Below, piece after piece: positions 32,917 to 47,858 of a stretch of 60,631 nucleotides of DNA (the first letter of the stretch is position 1; every line of letters begins with the position of its first letter). Below the pieces are notes generated by a model, which was given only the letters and a program-made list of their open reading frames with translations, searched no databases and was not told the DNA's origin. The translations under genes and the position numbers were made by a program. Location of the stretch: assembly GCF_000252445.1 (NCBI RefSeq), contig NC_017790.1, positions 2,985,001 to 3,045,631 of the forward strand. Reading direction: 5' to 3'. Source of the DNA: Deinococcus gobiensis I-0. Its GTDB lineage: Bacteria > Deinococcota > Deinococci > Deinococcales > Deinococcaceae.

Positions 32917-33474
32917 ATGAACCGCGAGCAGGCCTACGCCCTGATGCTGGACCATACGCCCTCCGAGTCGCTGCGGCGGCATATGCTGAACGTCGAGGCG
33001 GCGATGCGCGCCTATGCCCGCCACTGGGCCGGCCTCGGCGAGGCGGCGGACGAGGAGACCTACGCCGTCGCCGGGCTGCTGCACGACTTCGACTACGAGC
33101 TGCACCCGGACGAGCACCCGGCCTGGGGCGTGGCGTACCTGCGGGGGCACACCGACACGGCCCCCGAGGTCCTCGACGCGATCATGGGGCACGCGGCCTT
33201 CACGGGGACGCCGCGCACCACCCGGCTCTCGCAGACGCTGTTCGCCGTGGACGAGCTGACCGGGCTGGTGCAGGCCGCCGCCCTCGTGCGCCCCGACAAG
33301 GACGTGCGGCAGGTCGAGCTGAGCAGCCTGAAAAAGCGCTTCAGGAACCGGGCCTTCGCCGCCGGGGTCAACCGCGACGAGGTCGAGCAGGGCGCGCGCG
33401 AGCTGGGCGTGGACCTCGACACCCACATGACGACCGTCCTGCGGGCCATGCAGGACATGACCCCGGACGCTTGA
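32917..33474 (+). CDS. HD-domain hydrolase
   Basis: 185-residue metal-dependent phosphohydrolase-type protein. Metal ligands are visible as His in RRHMLNVEAAM, the HD pair in GLLHDFDYE, and a following HAAFTG block. It resembles the HDIG-type single-domain proteins that hydrolyse nucleotides. Leaderless promoter. There is no partner domain and no clear pathway context. Confidence 0.9.
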   Translation: MNREQAYALMLDHTPSESLRRHMLNVEAAMRAYARHWAGLGEAADEETYAVAGLLHDFDYELHPDEHPAWGVAYLRGHTDTAPEVLDAIMGHAAFTGTPRTTRLSQTLFAVDELTGLVQAAALVRPDKDVRQVELSSLKKRFRNRAFAAGVNRDEVEQGARELGVDLDTHMTTVLRAMQDMTPDA

Positions 33475-33703
33475 GCGGGCGGGGCCAGGGAGCAGCGCCG
33501 TCCCCGAACGCCCTGCCCGGAAAATAAAGGTGCGTTCATTCGACTGGAGAACCGCCCTGAGATTGAGTTCAGGGGCGCTCTGCGCGGACTAAAGGGGCGG
33601 CCAGTTCCCCTCTCAGCGCAGGCGGAGCAGGCCGAATCAGACTGGCGACAGACAGGTCCGGTCTCCGCTTCGGCTATTCCGGCGCGCTGCTCAAGGAGTT
33701 CTC

Positions 33704-34114
33704 ATGCGCACGACGCCCCTGACCCTCACGTTGTTGCTCTCTTCTCCAGTGGCCCTGGCCGCCGCGCCCCTGCCCGGCTACGTCCAGGTGCAGTCCTCCA
33801 CCGACGGCACCACGACACCGACCGACCCGGGGACCTCGGGGGACCCGGTGACGCCCGGCACCGATACGGCCGCGCCGGACACCACCGACACGACCACCCC
33901 CGCCGATACCACCACGCCGACCGACTCCACCGATACGGCCGCGCCGGGCAGTTCGACCGACTCGTCGGCCAGCAGCAACGTCTCCGAGAGCGCTCCGCGA
34001 GGCAACGAATTTCCCTGGGGCCTGCTGGGCCTGCTGGGCCTGTTCGGGCTGATGGGCCGCAGCCGGAGAACCCCCGACACCACACGCACCGTCACGGGGA
34101 CCGAGCGGCGCTGA
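33704..34114 (+). CDS. Secreted Thr/Asp-rich protein with a WGxxGxxG-type C-terminal anchor
   Basis: 136 residues. The signal peptide (MRTTPLTLTLLLSSPVALAAA) is followed by about 75 residues of low-complexity Thr/Asp/Pro/Ser. The C-terminal sorting-type segment FPWGLLGLLGLFGLMG is followed directly by basic RSRR. This matches the WGxxGxxG-CTERM pattern, a tripartite surface-protein signal. AAGGAG lies five bases before the ATG. The 229-nt region upstream holds an imperfect hairpin around 33554-33578 and little else. Confidence 0.8.
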   Translation: MRTTPLTLTLLLSSPVALAAAPLPGYVQVQSSTDGTTTPTDPGTSGDPVTPGTDTAAPDTTDTTTPADTTTPTDSTDTAAPGSSTDSSASSNVSESAPRGNEFPWGLLGLLGLFGLMGRSRRTPDTTRTVTGTERR

Positions 34115-34146
34115 GCCGGGGCAAGGTCAGGGACCTGCCTCGCCCG

Positions 34147-34557
34147 TCAGGGACCGCTCTGACGGGCAAGTTCCTGTCCCTGGGCCGACTGCACCCGGAA
34201 GGCGTAGCTCTGCGCCTCCAGCGCGGTCCATTCGACCCGCAGGCCCGCGCAGGCATCCGGCTCCTCCAGTTGGGTACGGGTGGGGTAGCGGGTATCCAGG
34301 CTGCTGCTGCGGTAGGTCTCCAGTGTGCGGGCCAGGGCGGTCGCGCAGTTGCCGGCGGCGGCGCGCGCGGTGGCCTCGCTGGCTTCGGGCAGGGTCGGCG
34401 ACAGGACCGCGCCCTGCCCACGCAGGGTCCGCACCTCGGCCTCCAACGCCGTGACCCGCCGGGCCAGCTCGGCCTGGTCGGCGCGGGCCTGCCGGTCCTG
34501 GCACCCGGCCAGCAACGGCACGAGCGCCAGAGGCAGCAGAAGGGCGGCGCGGTTCAC
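34147..34557 (-). CDS. Hypothetical lipoprotein, 136 aa
   Basis: The signal peptide ends in the lipobox LLAGC, followed by a short coiled-coil-like segment (AELARRVTALEAEVRTLRG) and a mixed C-terminal domain with two more cysteines. Function not recognised. The GTG at 34557 is chosen because TAGGGT lies seven bases upstream; another GTG three codons earlier would fall inside the spacer between that box and the start. Exported lipoprotein, probably processed by LspA. Confidence 0.8.
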   Translation of the reverse strand: MNRAALLLPLALVPLLAGCQDRQARADQAELARRVTALEAEVRTLRGQGAVLSPTLPEASEATARAAAGNCATALARTLETYRSSSLDTRYPTRTQLEEPDACAGLRVEWTALEAQSYAFRVQSAQGQELARQSGP

Positions 34558-34564
34558 GGCCCGC

Positions 34565-34570
34565 ACCCTA
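34565..34570 (-). promoter_or_regulatory. Leaderless -10 box, lipoprotein gene
   Basis: TAGGGT on the minus strand, 7 nt before the GTG at 34557. Confidence 0.5.
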
Positions 34571-34656
34571 GCGCGCAGGCCGGAGCGCCGGGCCGTCTCT
34601 AACCGTTCGGTAAAGCGCCGAGTGTCAGGCCCAGGGGTCGGGTGATCGGCCCCACA

Positions 34657-34760
34657 CCGCCCCCACGGACCCGGGAGAAGGGCGAAGACCCAGCGAGTCC
34701 GTGCCGGCCCGGAGAGGCGCCGGAAACCTGCCTGTCACCTCTCCGGCCTCTCTCTTCCAC
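34657..34760. other. Structured intergenic sequence
   Basis: Two inverted repeats lie between minus-strand genes. One is CACGGAC with GTCCGTG (7 bp). The other is GGAGAGG with CCTCTCC extended by CCGG/GGCC pairs. No gene and no known RNA family is recognised. Confidence 0.3.
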
Positions 34761-34814
34761 CGGCCGCACGCAATGCCCCGCCTCTGTCACCGGCCCGGCG
34801 CTGTCCGGTCCAGC

Positions 34815-36047
34815 TCAGCGGTTGAGCACGCTCACGATCTCGACATGCGAGGTCTGGGGGTAGAAGTCGTGCGGCGTGACCTCGCCCAGCTTCCAGCCCC
34901 GGCGCGCGAACTCGCCCACGTCGCGCGCCCAGGTGGCCGGGTCACACGAGACGTACACCAGCCGGTCGGCGGTCGAAGCCTGAATCTGTTCGCGGGCCTC
35001 GGCCTCCAGCCCGGCGCGCGGAGGGTCCACGACGATCACGTCGGTCCCCAGCTCCGAGAAACGGGCCGCGTCGCCGCTGCGGTAGGTGACGTTCTTCTCG
35101 CCGCTCAGGGCCACGTCCTGCCGCCCGCGCGACAGCGCCTCGGAGGAACTGTCGAGCACCGTCACGCGCCGGAAACTCGGCGAAAGGTGGCGCGCGATGG
35201 CCCCGGCCCCGCCGTACAGGTCCACGGCGTGCTCGCCCGTGCCCGCCAGTTCGGCGGCGCGCACGTAGGCCAGACCCGCCGCCGCCGGGTTCACCTGCGC
35301 GAAACCGGTGGCCGACACGCTCACCTGCACGCGCCCGAACTGCTCGCGGATCTCGCTCTCGCCGGCGATGAGGCGCACGCCCGCGCTGAAACGCCGCCCG
35401 GCCGGCTGCGCCAGCGACACGCCGACCACGCCCGAGTCCATGAGGTGGTCGCTGGCCCGCAAAAACTGCCGGGGCTCGCCCGCCCCGATGATCGCCGCGA
35501 CGACCTCGCCGGTGAGCTGGCTGGCCCGGAAGGCCACCTCGGTCGCGGGGTCGAGGTGCTCGGGGTCGAGGCGCTCGGCCACCGCGCGGATCTGCTCCAT
35601 GACGAGCGGGTCCTGCGTGAAGGCCTGCGGGCCGTGGCCCCGGCGCTCACGGTAGGCGAGGCCCTGCGGCGTCACGAGGTACTGCGCGGTGTTGCGGTAG
35701 TGCCACTCGCTCGGGCTGGGCACCGTCTCGCCGACCGTGTGCCGCACCTTGGCGATGCGGGTCAGCGCTTCTTCGACGAAGGCCCGCTTGAAGGCGAGCT
35801 GCGCGGCGTAGGTGGCGAAGGCCAGATCGGCGGTGGGCAGCTCGGGGCCGTCCACGCGGTCAGGGCTGCGGCGCAGCACCTCGACGACGTCGCCCTGGCG
35901 CACGCCCTTGCCGGCGCGCAGGCGGGCAGTGACGCGTTCGCCGGGCAGCGCGCCGCGCACCAGGACCACGCCGGACTCGTCACGGGCCAGCCCCAGGCCT
36001 CCCGCTACAAGTTTCTCGATTTCCAGCGTGATGAGAGCATCCGACAT
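34815..36047 (-). CDS. TrmA/RlmD-family class I SAM-dependent RNA methyltransferase
   Basis: 410-residue RNA (uracil-5)-type methyltransferase. The N-terminal TRAM-like OB domain is [26 protein letters not shown] to about residue 55. The catalytic domain has [14 protein letters not shown] (SAM), VDPPRAGL, and [12 protein letters not shown] with the nucleophile Cys. The four-cysteine iron-sulfur cluster seen in RlmD is absent, so the exact rRNA or tRNA target is not decided. Leaderless promoter TACCCT-N7-ATG. Confidence 0.92.
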   Translation of the reverse strand: MSDALITLEIEKLVAGGLGLARDESGVVLVRGALPGERVTARLRAGKGVRQGDVVEVLRRSPDRVDGPELPTADLAFATYAAQLAFKRAFVEEALTRIAKVRHTVGETVPSPSEWHYRNTAQYLVTPQGLAYRERRGHGPQAFTQDPLVMEQIRAVAERLDPEHLDPATEVAFRASQLTGEVVAAIIGAGEPRQFLRASDHLMDSGVVGVSLAQPAGRRFSAGVRLIAGESEIREQFGRVQVSVSATGFAQVNPAAAGLAYVRAAELAGTGEHAVDLYGGAGAIARHLSPSFRRVTVLDSSSEALSRGRQDVALSGEKNVTYRSGDAARFSELGTDVIVVDPPRAGLEAEAREQIQASTADRLVYVSCDPATWARDVGEFARRGWKLGEVTPHDFYPQTSHVEIVSVLNR

Positions 36048-36054
36048 AACGCAC

Positions 36055-36060
36055 AGGGTA
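36055..36060 (-). promoter_or_regulatory. Leaderless -10 box, TrmA-like gene
   Basis: TACCCT on the minus strand, 7 nt before the ATG at 36047. Confidence 0.55.
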
Positions 36061-36204
36061 GCGCGGCGCGGCCCCTCCTATGGGCTGCGGCGTGCCAGTT
36101 CGGCCGAGCGGGCCGCTGCGGCTGACCGGCAGTGGATGGGCGTCTCAAGATTTTCCGCTCCATACCTCTCATCCACAGGGCCGCTTTTGCTCGACACTGA
36201 AGCC

Positions 36205-36366
36205 ATGAAACGCCTCCTTCCGCTGCTGGCCGCCGCCCTCCTGCTCGCCGGTTGCAGCAACCAGGGCAGCGGGACGTCCTCCTCGACCACCACCACCAAG
36301 ACCTTCGATTCGTCGGGTCAGCCCGCCGGCACCTCGACGACGACGACCACCGAGAGCAACAAGTAA
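36205..36366 (+). CDS. Tiny lipoprotein, 53 aa
   Basis: The signal peptide [17 protein letters not shown] ends in a clear lipobox (LLAGC). The mature part is only 36 residues, almost all Ser, Thr, Gly and Asn, with short Thr runs. It is probably an unstructured surface lipopeptide; no family is recognised. A weak GACACT box lies six bases before the ATG. A strong hairpin follows. Confidence 0.75.
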   Translation: MKRLLPLLAAALLLAGCSNQGSGTSSSTTTTKTFDSSGQPAGTSTTTTTESNK

Positions 36367-36378
36367 CGCCTTTCTGCG

Positions 36379-36415
36379 CAGCGCCCGCTCCGGCTGATGG
36401 CCGGGGCGGGCGCTG
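36379..36415. terminator. Hairpin between the tiny lipoprotein and DUF952 genes
   Basis: CAGCGCCCGC pairs with GCGGGCGCTG, plus inner CCGG/CCGG pairs. The genes converge; a clear U-run is missing. Confidence 0.5.
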
Positions 36416-36424
36416 TCCGCCGTT

Positions 36425-36783
36425 TCACGGCCCCCGGAGCGCTCCGGGCAACCGGAACGTGCCGCCCGGTTCAGGGGGAAAGTCCAGCACCGCCACCACC
36501 GCGTCCAGATTGACCGGGCCGTAGAGGTGCGGGAAGAGGTCACTGCCCGGCTCGAATGCCTCCCAGCGCAGCTCTGGCCGCAGCCGCTCGGGAGCGATGA
36601 GCAGCACCACGAGGTCCGGCTGGCCCCGGTACAGAAAGTCGGCAACCCGTAGAAGCTGTCCATCCGGCCGCGAGGCGTGGATGAAGCCCTGCGTGCCCAG
36701 GCTGGGGGGCGCGTACTCGCCCACCGCCCGCGCCGCCGCCCACGCCGCGCGGGTCGTGATATGGGCGACGGGTCCCGGCGTGC

Positions 36784-36787
<4 letters not shown>
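36425..36787 (-). CDS. DUF952-family protein, probable non-canonical CTG start
   Basis: About 120 residues. It has the DUF952 layout: a first strand and helix GPVAHITTRAAWAAARAVGEY, then SLGTQGFIHAS, and a central DLVVLLIAPERL strand pair ending LYGPVNLDAVVAVLDF. The domain requires sequence upstream of the first GTG (36724), and no ATG, GTG or TTG is available there. A CTG at 36787 overlaps the speA stop codon (CTGA), with GGAG eight bases upstream, so translation is probably coupled to speA. Function of the family is unknown. Confidence 0.7.
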
Positions 36788-38694
<1,907 letters not shown>

Positions 38695-38772
38695 TGCGTG
38701 GCGTCCTCCCCAGGGTGTGGATAGGCTCGCCGTGCGCGGGGTTCGGAGAAGGCCGGGCAAAAGGCCCACTCA

Positions 38773-38804
<32 letters not shown>

Positions 38805-38878
38805 GGACAGCCGGGGGCCGCAGAGTGTCATATGGAGCGGCAAGCCGCAGGCCGTCCCCACCACTGGGCCGAAGCACG

Positions 38879-38903
38879 AAAAAAGCGCCCCGTTCAGGGC
38901 GCT
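38879..38903 (-). terminator. Terminator of tRNA-Asp
   Basis: On the minus strand AGCGCCC pairs with GGGGCGCT, followed by six T residues, just downstream of the tRNA. Confidence 0.9.
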
Positions 38904-38910
38904 CCTTCTC

Positions 38911-38986
<76 letters not shown>

Positions 38987-38996
38987 AGCGGACAAA

Positions 38997-39025
38997 AGAG
39001 TACGGGCCAGGGATGCGGAAGTCAA
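38997..39025 (-). promoter_or_regulatory. tRNA-Asp promoter
   Basis: On the minus strand TTGACT (39025-39020) and TACTCT (39002-38997) are separated by 17 bases. The -10 ends about ten bases before the mature tRNA. Confidence 0.75.
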
Positions 39026-39095
39026 GCCGCGCGCCGCCGAAACCGAAGGTGCCCTGCGCCACCGTGCCGCCCGCGCGCGCACGCGAGCATTCCCC

Positions 39096-39833
39096 ATGTC
39101 CAAGCTGAACTTTTTGCGGCGCGGCGGGCGGGCGGTCCTGGCGGGCGCCCTCCTGCTGGGCGGCGCGCTGGCCCACTACGCCGCGCCGCTGCCCCTGTCG
39201 GCCATCGCCCCGCCCTCGCGGCAGTTCGGCCTGCCTTTCGCGGGGGCGCCGGGGCCGGACACCTGGCTGCTGGGCCAGGGCTACGGCAACACCACGGGGT
39301 CCTACCGCCAGCGGCGCAGCACCTACGGCAACCTCCAGGGCATCCACGCGGGACTGGACTTCTCGGCGCCCTGCGGCACCCCGGTGCGCGCCATCGGGGA
39401 CGGCCGGGTGGCCGAGGTGGACGGCACCCACGGCAGCCCGCCGCACAACGTCGTGATCGACCATGCGGGCAACCTCAGCAGCCTGTACGGGCACCTGCGC
39501 GTGCGCTCCTCCGTGCGGGTCGGGCAGCAGGTCAAGCGCGGGCAGGTCATCGGGGAGAGCGGCGACTCGCAGTTCACCTGCGTCAGCGCGCCGCACCTGC
39601 ACCTGGAACTGCGCGACCGCTCGCACCAGCGCTTCTTCAACCCGGTGCCGTACATCGCCGCCGACTGGGACACGCTGGCGCTGGCCGGGGGCTTCGGGCG
39701 CGGCTACGAGTACGACCTCGACCAGCCCCGGCGCTGGCAGACCCCCGACACCCAGCCGGGCGCGCTGCGCGGCGGGCCGCTGCTCAACGAGTTCCGGCGG
39801 CCCTGGCCCCCCGCCCCCGGAGGCGCGCGGTGA
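39096..39833 (+). CDS. M23-family (LytM-type) peptidoglycan peptidase
   Basis: 245 residues with an N-terminal signal anchor (FLRRGGRAVLAGALLLGGAL). The LytM zinc domain has the first ligands in HAGLDFSAP (His, Asp), the GTPVRAIGDGRVAEV barrel strand, and HLHLELRD with the second HxH. It probably cleaves cross-link peptides or activates amidases at the cell surface. Preceded by a weak GAGCAT box. The stop overlaps the start of the propeller gene (GTGA). Confidence 0.9.
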   Translation: MSKLNFLRRGGRAVLAGALLLGGALAHYAAPLPLSAIAPPSRQFGLPFAGAPGPDTWLLGQGYGNTTGSYRQRRSTYGNLQGIHAGLDFSAPCGTPVRAIGDGRVAEVDGTHGSPPHNVVIDHAGNLSSLYGHLRVRSSVRVGQQVKRGQVIGESGDSQFTCVSAPHLHLELRDRSHQRFFNPVPYIAADWDTLALAGGFGRGYEYDLDQPRRWQTPDTQPGALRGGPLLNEFRRPWPPAPGGAR

Positions 39834-40819
39834 AGCGCGCCCGTTCCCTGGCCGCCCTGGCCCTGGCGGCGCTCTCGCTGGGCACCCTGGCCCCCGCCGC
39901 CACGCTGCCCTCGCAGGCGGTCCTGAGCGGGACGTGCTGCCCCGGCACCGTCTGGACGCCGGATTCGCGTTCGCTGCTGTTTCTGGACGGTCCCCCGGCG
40001 CGCGGCAGCACCGGCATCTATGAGGTGCCGGCCGGCGGCGGCGAGGTCACGCGGCGCTTTTCCTCGGTGGCCTTCTTCTCGCCCCGGCTGCTGTGGGCGG
40101 TGCGGCCCGGCAGCGGCGAGGCGACCACGCTGGAGCGGCTGGCCGACGGGCGGCGCTTCACCCTGCCCACCTACGGGAGCGACGTGGCCTGGACCCGCAG
40201 CGAGACCCGGCTGGCCTACACGCGCAGCGACACCACCGGCAACTACGACCGCCGCGCCACGCGGGTCTACGTGGCGAACGCCTTCGGGGCGCCGCGCGCC
40301 GTGGCGACCCTGTACGGCGGCGGCATCTCGGGCTGGATCGGCGAGGACACGCTGCTCCTGAGCGGCAAGTCGGCCCCCGGCAACCGCGACCGCGACCTGT
40401 TCACCCTGAACGTCCTGACCGGCGCCAGAAAGACGCTGCGCACCGCCCTGGGCTTCCGCGCGGTGGCCCTGAGCCCTGACGGCCAGCGGGTCGTCTACAC
40501 GGTCGCCTTCGACTCGGCGGCGCGCAACGGCCTGTGGCTTCAGGACACGGCGGGCGGCGCAGCGCGCGAGCTCAACGTGTACGGCTCCTACCGCTGGCGC
40601 GACGCGCAGAGGCTGCTGCTCATTCCGCTGGGGGACGTGACCGGGACGAGCGGGCCGCATGTGCTGCGGCAGTACGGCGTGGGGAGCGGCACCTGGACCA
40701 CCCTGGGCGACCTCGGCGATCAGGTGCGCCAGAGCGACTGGAATGTCAGCCCCGACGGCACGCGCCTGAATTTTCTGAGCGCGGCGAGCGGCGACGTGCG
40801 GGTGCTGCGGCTGCCGTGA
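39830..40819 (+). CDS. Exported beta-propeller-like protein
   Basis: 329 residues: a signal peptide (MKRARSLAALALAALSLG) and then repeated PDS/PDG blade motifs (VWTPDSRSLLFLDG, ALSPDGQRVVYTV, NVSPDGTRLNFLS). It resembles TolB-type or WD40-like periplasmic propellers. A CC pair in GTCCPGTVW may form a disulfide. No enzymatic motif. The GTG overlaps the M23 stop, so the two are co-translated and may act together at the envelope. Confidence 0.8.
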   Translation: MKRARSLAALALAALSLGTLAPAATLPSQAVLSGTCCPGTVWTPDSRSLLFLDGPPARGSTGIYEVPAGGGEVTRRFSSVAFFSPRLLWAVRPGSGEATTLERLADGRRFTLPTYGSDVAWTRSETRLAYTRSDTTGNYDRRATRVYVANAFGAPRAVATLYGGGISGWIGEDTLLLSGKSAPGNRDRDLFTLNVLTGARKTLRTALGFRAVALSPDGQRVVYTVAFDSAARNGLWLQDTAGGAARELNVYGSYRWRDAQRLLLIPLGDVTGTSGPHVLRQYGVGSGTWTTLGDLGDQVRQSDWNVSPDGTRLNFLSAASGDVRVLRLP

Positions 40820-40822
40820 GCC

Positions 40823-41227
40823 TCAGTTCAGGACCCGTTCGCCCCCCGCATCGAGGCGGAAGGGAGGAACAGGCACCTGCGCCGCCTTGCCCCAGGCGTC
40901 GCGCATGACGTAGTGCCCCCCCATGACGCCGGGGGCCGCGTCGAGGGTGACGAAGGAATCGTAGGTGTAACGCGCGCCGGGCGCGAGGATGGGCTGCTCG
41001 CCGACCACGCCCTCGCCGTCCACCGTGATCACGCGGCCGCGCGCGTCCTGGATGTCCCAGTGGCGCGCGACGAGCTGCCAGGTGTCGCCGCTGCGGTTGT
41101 GGATGGTGATGACGTAGCCGAACACCTGACGCTGCGCCGCGCTGTGCTCGGGCAGATGGCGCACCTCCACCTGCACGTCGATCTCGGGGACGTCGGTCTG
41201 GGGACCGGGAGCAGGCGTAAAGGTCAT
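40823..41227 (-). CDS. apaG: ApaG-domain protein
   Basis: 134 residues, a single fibronectin-like beta-sandwich of the ApaG family. Family motifs are FGYVITIHNRSGDTWQLVARHWDI and the metal/pyrophosphate-type GxGVVGEQPILAPGARYTYDSF, ending GHYVMRD. ApaG was linked to Co2+/Mg2+ resistance and to diadenosine tetraphosphate biology; its reaction is unclear. Leaderless start at 41227, back to back with the M42 peptidase. Confidence 0.93.
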   Translation of the reverse strand: MTFTPAPGPQTDVPEIDVQVEVRHLPEHSAAQRQVFGYVITIHNRSGDTWQLVARHWDIQDARGRVITVDGEGVVGEQPILAPGARYTYDSFVTLDAAPGVMGGHYVMRDAWGKAAQVPVPPFRLDAGGERVLN

Positions 41228-41233
41228 GGCCCC

Positions 41234-41239
41234 AGTGTA
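41234..41239 (-). promoter_or_regulatory. Leaderless -10 box, apaG
   Basis: TACACT on the minus strand, 6 nt before the ATG at 41227. Confidence 0.6.
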
Positions 41240-41248
41240 GGCGGGCGG

Positions 41249-41254
41249 TAGACT
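41249..41254 (+). promoter_or_regulatory. Leaderless -10 box, M42 peptidase
   Basis: TAGACT, 7 nt before the ATG at 41262. It lies only nine bases from the apaG -10 box on the other strand. Confidence 0.6.
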
Positions 41255-41261
41255 CCGGCCC

Positions 41262-42323
<1,062 letters not shown>

Positions 42324-42345
42324 GGGACCAGGGGGCGGGCCCCGC

Positions 42346-42351
42346 TATCCT
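42346..42351 (+). promoter_or_regulatory. Leaderless -10 box, ispF
   Basis: TATCCT, 7 nt before the ATG at 42359. Confidence 0.6.
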
Positions 42352-42358
42352 GCCCCCC

Positions 42359-42890
42359 ATGACCTCTTCTTCCCTCCCCGGCCCCGACCGCGCCCCGCTC
42401 GCCTACCGGATCGGGTACGGCGAGGACGCCCACCGCCTGGCCCGGCCGGAAGACGGCGGCCGACCCCTGGTCCTGGGCGGCGTACAGGTGCCGTCCGAGC
42501 GCGGCGCGGTGGCGCATTCGGACGGCGACGCCGCGCTGCACGCCGTGGCCGACGCCCTGCTCTCGGGCCTCGCGCTGGGCGACATCGGGCAGTATTTTCC
42601 CGACACGGCCGCCGAGTGGCGCGGCATGGATTCGCGCGTGATCCTGGAGCGGGCGCTGGGGCTGGTGCAAGAACGCGGCTACGCGCCCCTGAACGTGGCG
42701 CTGGTCGTGACCCTGGACCGCCCCAAACTGGGGCCGCTGCGCGCCGAGATCGCCCGGTCGCTCGCGGCGCTGCTGGCCCTGCCCGGGGGCGAGGTCGGCG
42801 TGAGCTTCAAGACCTCCGAGGGGCTGGCCCCCGACCACGTGCAGACGCGGGTCACGGTGCTGCTGGGCCGGCTGGAGCCGGGAGACGCGG

Positions 42891-42898
<8 letters not shown>
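42359..42898 (+). CDS. ispF: 2-C-methyl-D-erythritol 2,4-cyclodiphosphate synthase
   Basis: Cyclises CDP-ME-2-phosphate in the non-mevalonate isoprenoid pathway, which feeds carotenoid synthesis. 179 residues, slightly longer than usual because of an N-terminal tail of about 16 residues. Zinc ligands are in GYGEDAHRL (Asp, His) and [17 protein letters not shown]. The substrate loop is [21 protein letters not shown] and the C-terminal [10 protein letters not shown] is conserved. It overlaps trmL by 8 nt. Confidence 0.96.
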
Positions 42899-43370
<472 letters not shown>

Positions 43371-43433
43371 AAAAAGACTGGCGCACGCCCCGCGATGCCG
43401 GACACCCGCCCCACGGGCAGGCACATGCCGTCC

Positions 43434-43439
43434 TAGAGT
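43434..43439 (+). promoter_or_regulatory. Leaderless -10 box, M29 peptidase
   Basis: TAGAGT, 7 nt before the ATG at 43447. An upstream in-frame GTG (43438) falls inside the box and is rejected. Confidence 0.6.
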
Positions 43440-43446
43440 GGCGCCC

Positions 43447-44682
<1,236 letters not shown>

Positions 44683-44689
44683 GGGGCTT

Positions 44690-44727
44690 GGGGGAGGAGC
44701 TGAGGTCGTGCGCCCGGACCTCTCCCC
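44690..44727. terminator. Possible hairpin after the M29 gene
   Basis: GGGGGAG and GAGGTC pair with GACCTC and CTCCCCC, with an extra bulged GAGCT. There is no clear U-run. The next gene is convergent. Confidence 0.4.
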
Positions 44728-44932
44728 CACCGCCGAAGTCAGGCGATCTCAACCCCTCCCGACTCGCTACCTGAGTCCCCTCACAGGCCGTCCTGCATGG
44801 AGCGCACGGACCATTCCAAATGGGCTGAGGCTGGCCCCAACCTGAGCCGCCACGCCTCAAGCCAGAGCAACCCCACCACCATTCGGAACGACGCTTGCCG
44901 AGCGCAGCGCCTAGCTTCCCCCTCCTCGCAGC

Positions 44933-45880
<948 letters not shown>

Positions 45881-45983
45881 GCGGCCCAGCATCCGCCCGG
45901 GCGCGCCCCGCTGACCGCCCCGGACCTTGAGGCAACCTTGAGGGTGCGCGGCCCCCGCCGGGCCCAGATGAGAGCGCAGCGGG

Positions 45984-45989
45984 TACAAT
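45984..45989 (+). promoter_or_regulatory. Leaderless -10 box, cyclophilin
   Basis: TACAAT, 7 nt before the ATG at 45997; the best -10 match in the window. Confidence 0.65.
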
Positions 45990-45996
45990 GCCCCCC

Positions 45997-46569
<573 letters not shown>

Positions 46570-46588
46570 GCCGCACCCATGTTCCGAG

Positions 46589-46615
46589 GCCGCCCTTTCC
46601 GGCGGCTTCTTTTTT
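46589..46615 (+). terminator. Terminator after the cyclophilin gene
   Basis: GCCGCC pairs with GGCGGC around a 6-nt loop, then TTCTTTTTT. Confidence 0.9.
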
Positions 46616-46643
46616 GGCCCGTGTCCTTTCGGCCCGGGTGCGG

Positions 46644-46649
46644 CACAAT
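46644..46649 (+). promoter_or_regulatory. -10-like box, tyrosine phosphatase
   Basis: CACAAT, 6 nt before the ATG at 46656. It deviates from TANNNT at the first base only. Confidence 0.4.
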
Positions 46650-46655
46650 TCGGGC

Positions 46656-47165
46656 ATGAACGACGTTTCTTCCGAGTCGGGCGCGCGGCCCCTGCGGGTC
46701 ATGGCGCTGTGTCTGGGCAACATCTGCCGCTCGCCGGTCGCGGAGGCGCTGCTGCGCCGGGAACTCGCGGCGGCGGGCGTGGAGGCCACGGTAGTCAGTG
46801 CCGGCACCGGGGACTGGCACGTGGGGCGGCCCGCCGATCCACGCTCACAGGCGGTCGCGGCGGCGCACGGCCTGGACCTGGGGGGCCGGGCGCGGCAACT
46901 CGGGGCCGCCGACTTTTTCGAGCAGGACGTGATCCTGGCGATGGACGCGGGCAACGCCGGGGATGCCCGGCGGCTGGCCCCGCACGGCGCCGAGGCCCGC
47001 GTGCTCCTCATGCGCGACTTCGACCCCCAGGGCCGGGGCGAGGACGTGCCCGACCCCTACTACGGCGGGACGCGCGGTTTCGAGGACATGTACGAGATGC
47101 TCGAACGCAGCGCCCGGGCCTTCGCGCAGGCGGCGCGCGGCGGGGGTGAGTTGCGGGGGCAGTGA
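46656..47165 (+). CDS. Low-molecular-weight protein-tyrosine phosphatase
   Basis: 169 residues. The phosphate-binding loop CLGNICRSP (CX5RS) is near residue 21 and the general-acid region is VPDPYYGG. It could act on phosphotyrosine proteins, including regulators of exopolysaccharide; no kinase partner is adjacent. The short N-terminal segment before the core (MNDVSSESGARPLR) is probably flexible. Followed 54 nt later by the Jag-like gene. Confidence 0.94.
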   Translation: MNDVSSESGARPLRVMALCLGNICRSPVAEALLRRELAAAGVEATVVSAGTGDWHVGRPADPRSQAVAAAHGLDLGGRARQLGAADFFEQDVILAMDAGNAGDARRLAPHGAEARVLLMRDFDPQGRGEDVPDPYYGGTRGFEDMYEMLERSARAFAQAARGGGELRGQ

Positions 47166-47206
47166 ACGCCGCCGCATCCGCCAGCTTTTTGTGAGCGCCG
47201 CCGCGC

Positions 47207-47212
47207 TACAGT
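47207..47212 (+). promoter_or_regulatory. Leaderless -10 box, Jag-like gene
   Basis: TACAGT, 7 nt before the ATG at 47220. Confidence 0.6.
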
Positions 47213-47219
47213 GGCGGCT

Positions 47220-47801
<582 letters not shown>

Positions 47802-47858
47802 GCCGACCGCGCGGCGGGGGACGCTCCAGGTCCTGCCCGCGCGGCCCACCTCTCTCCC

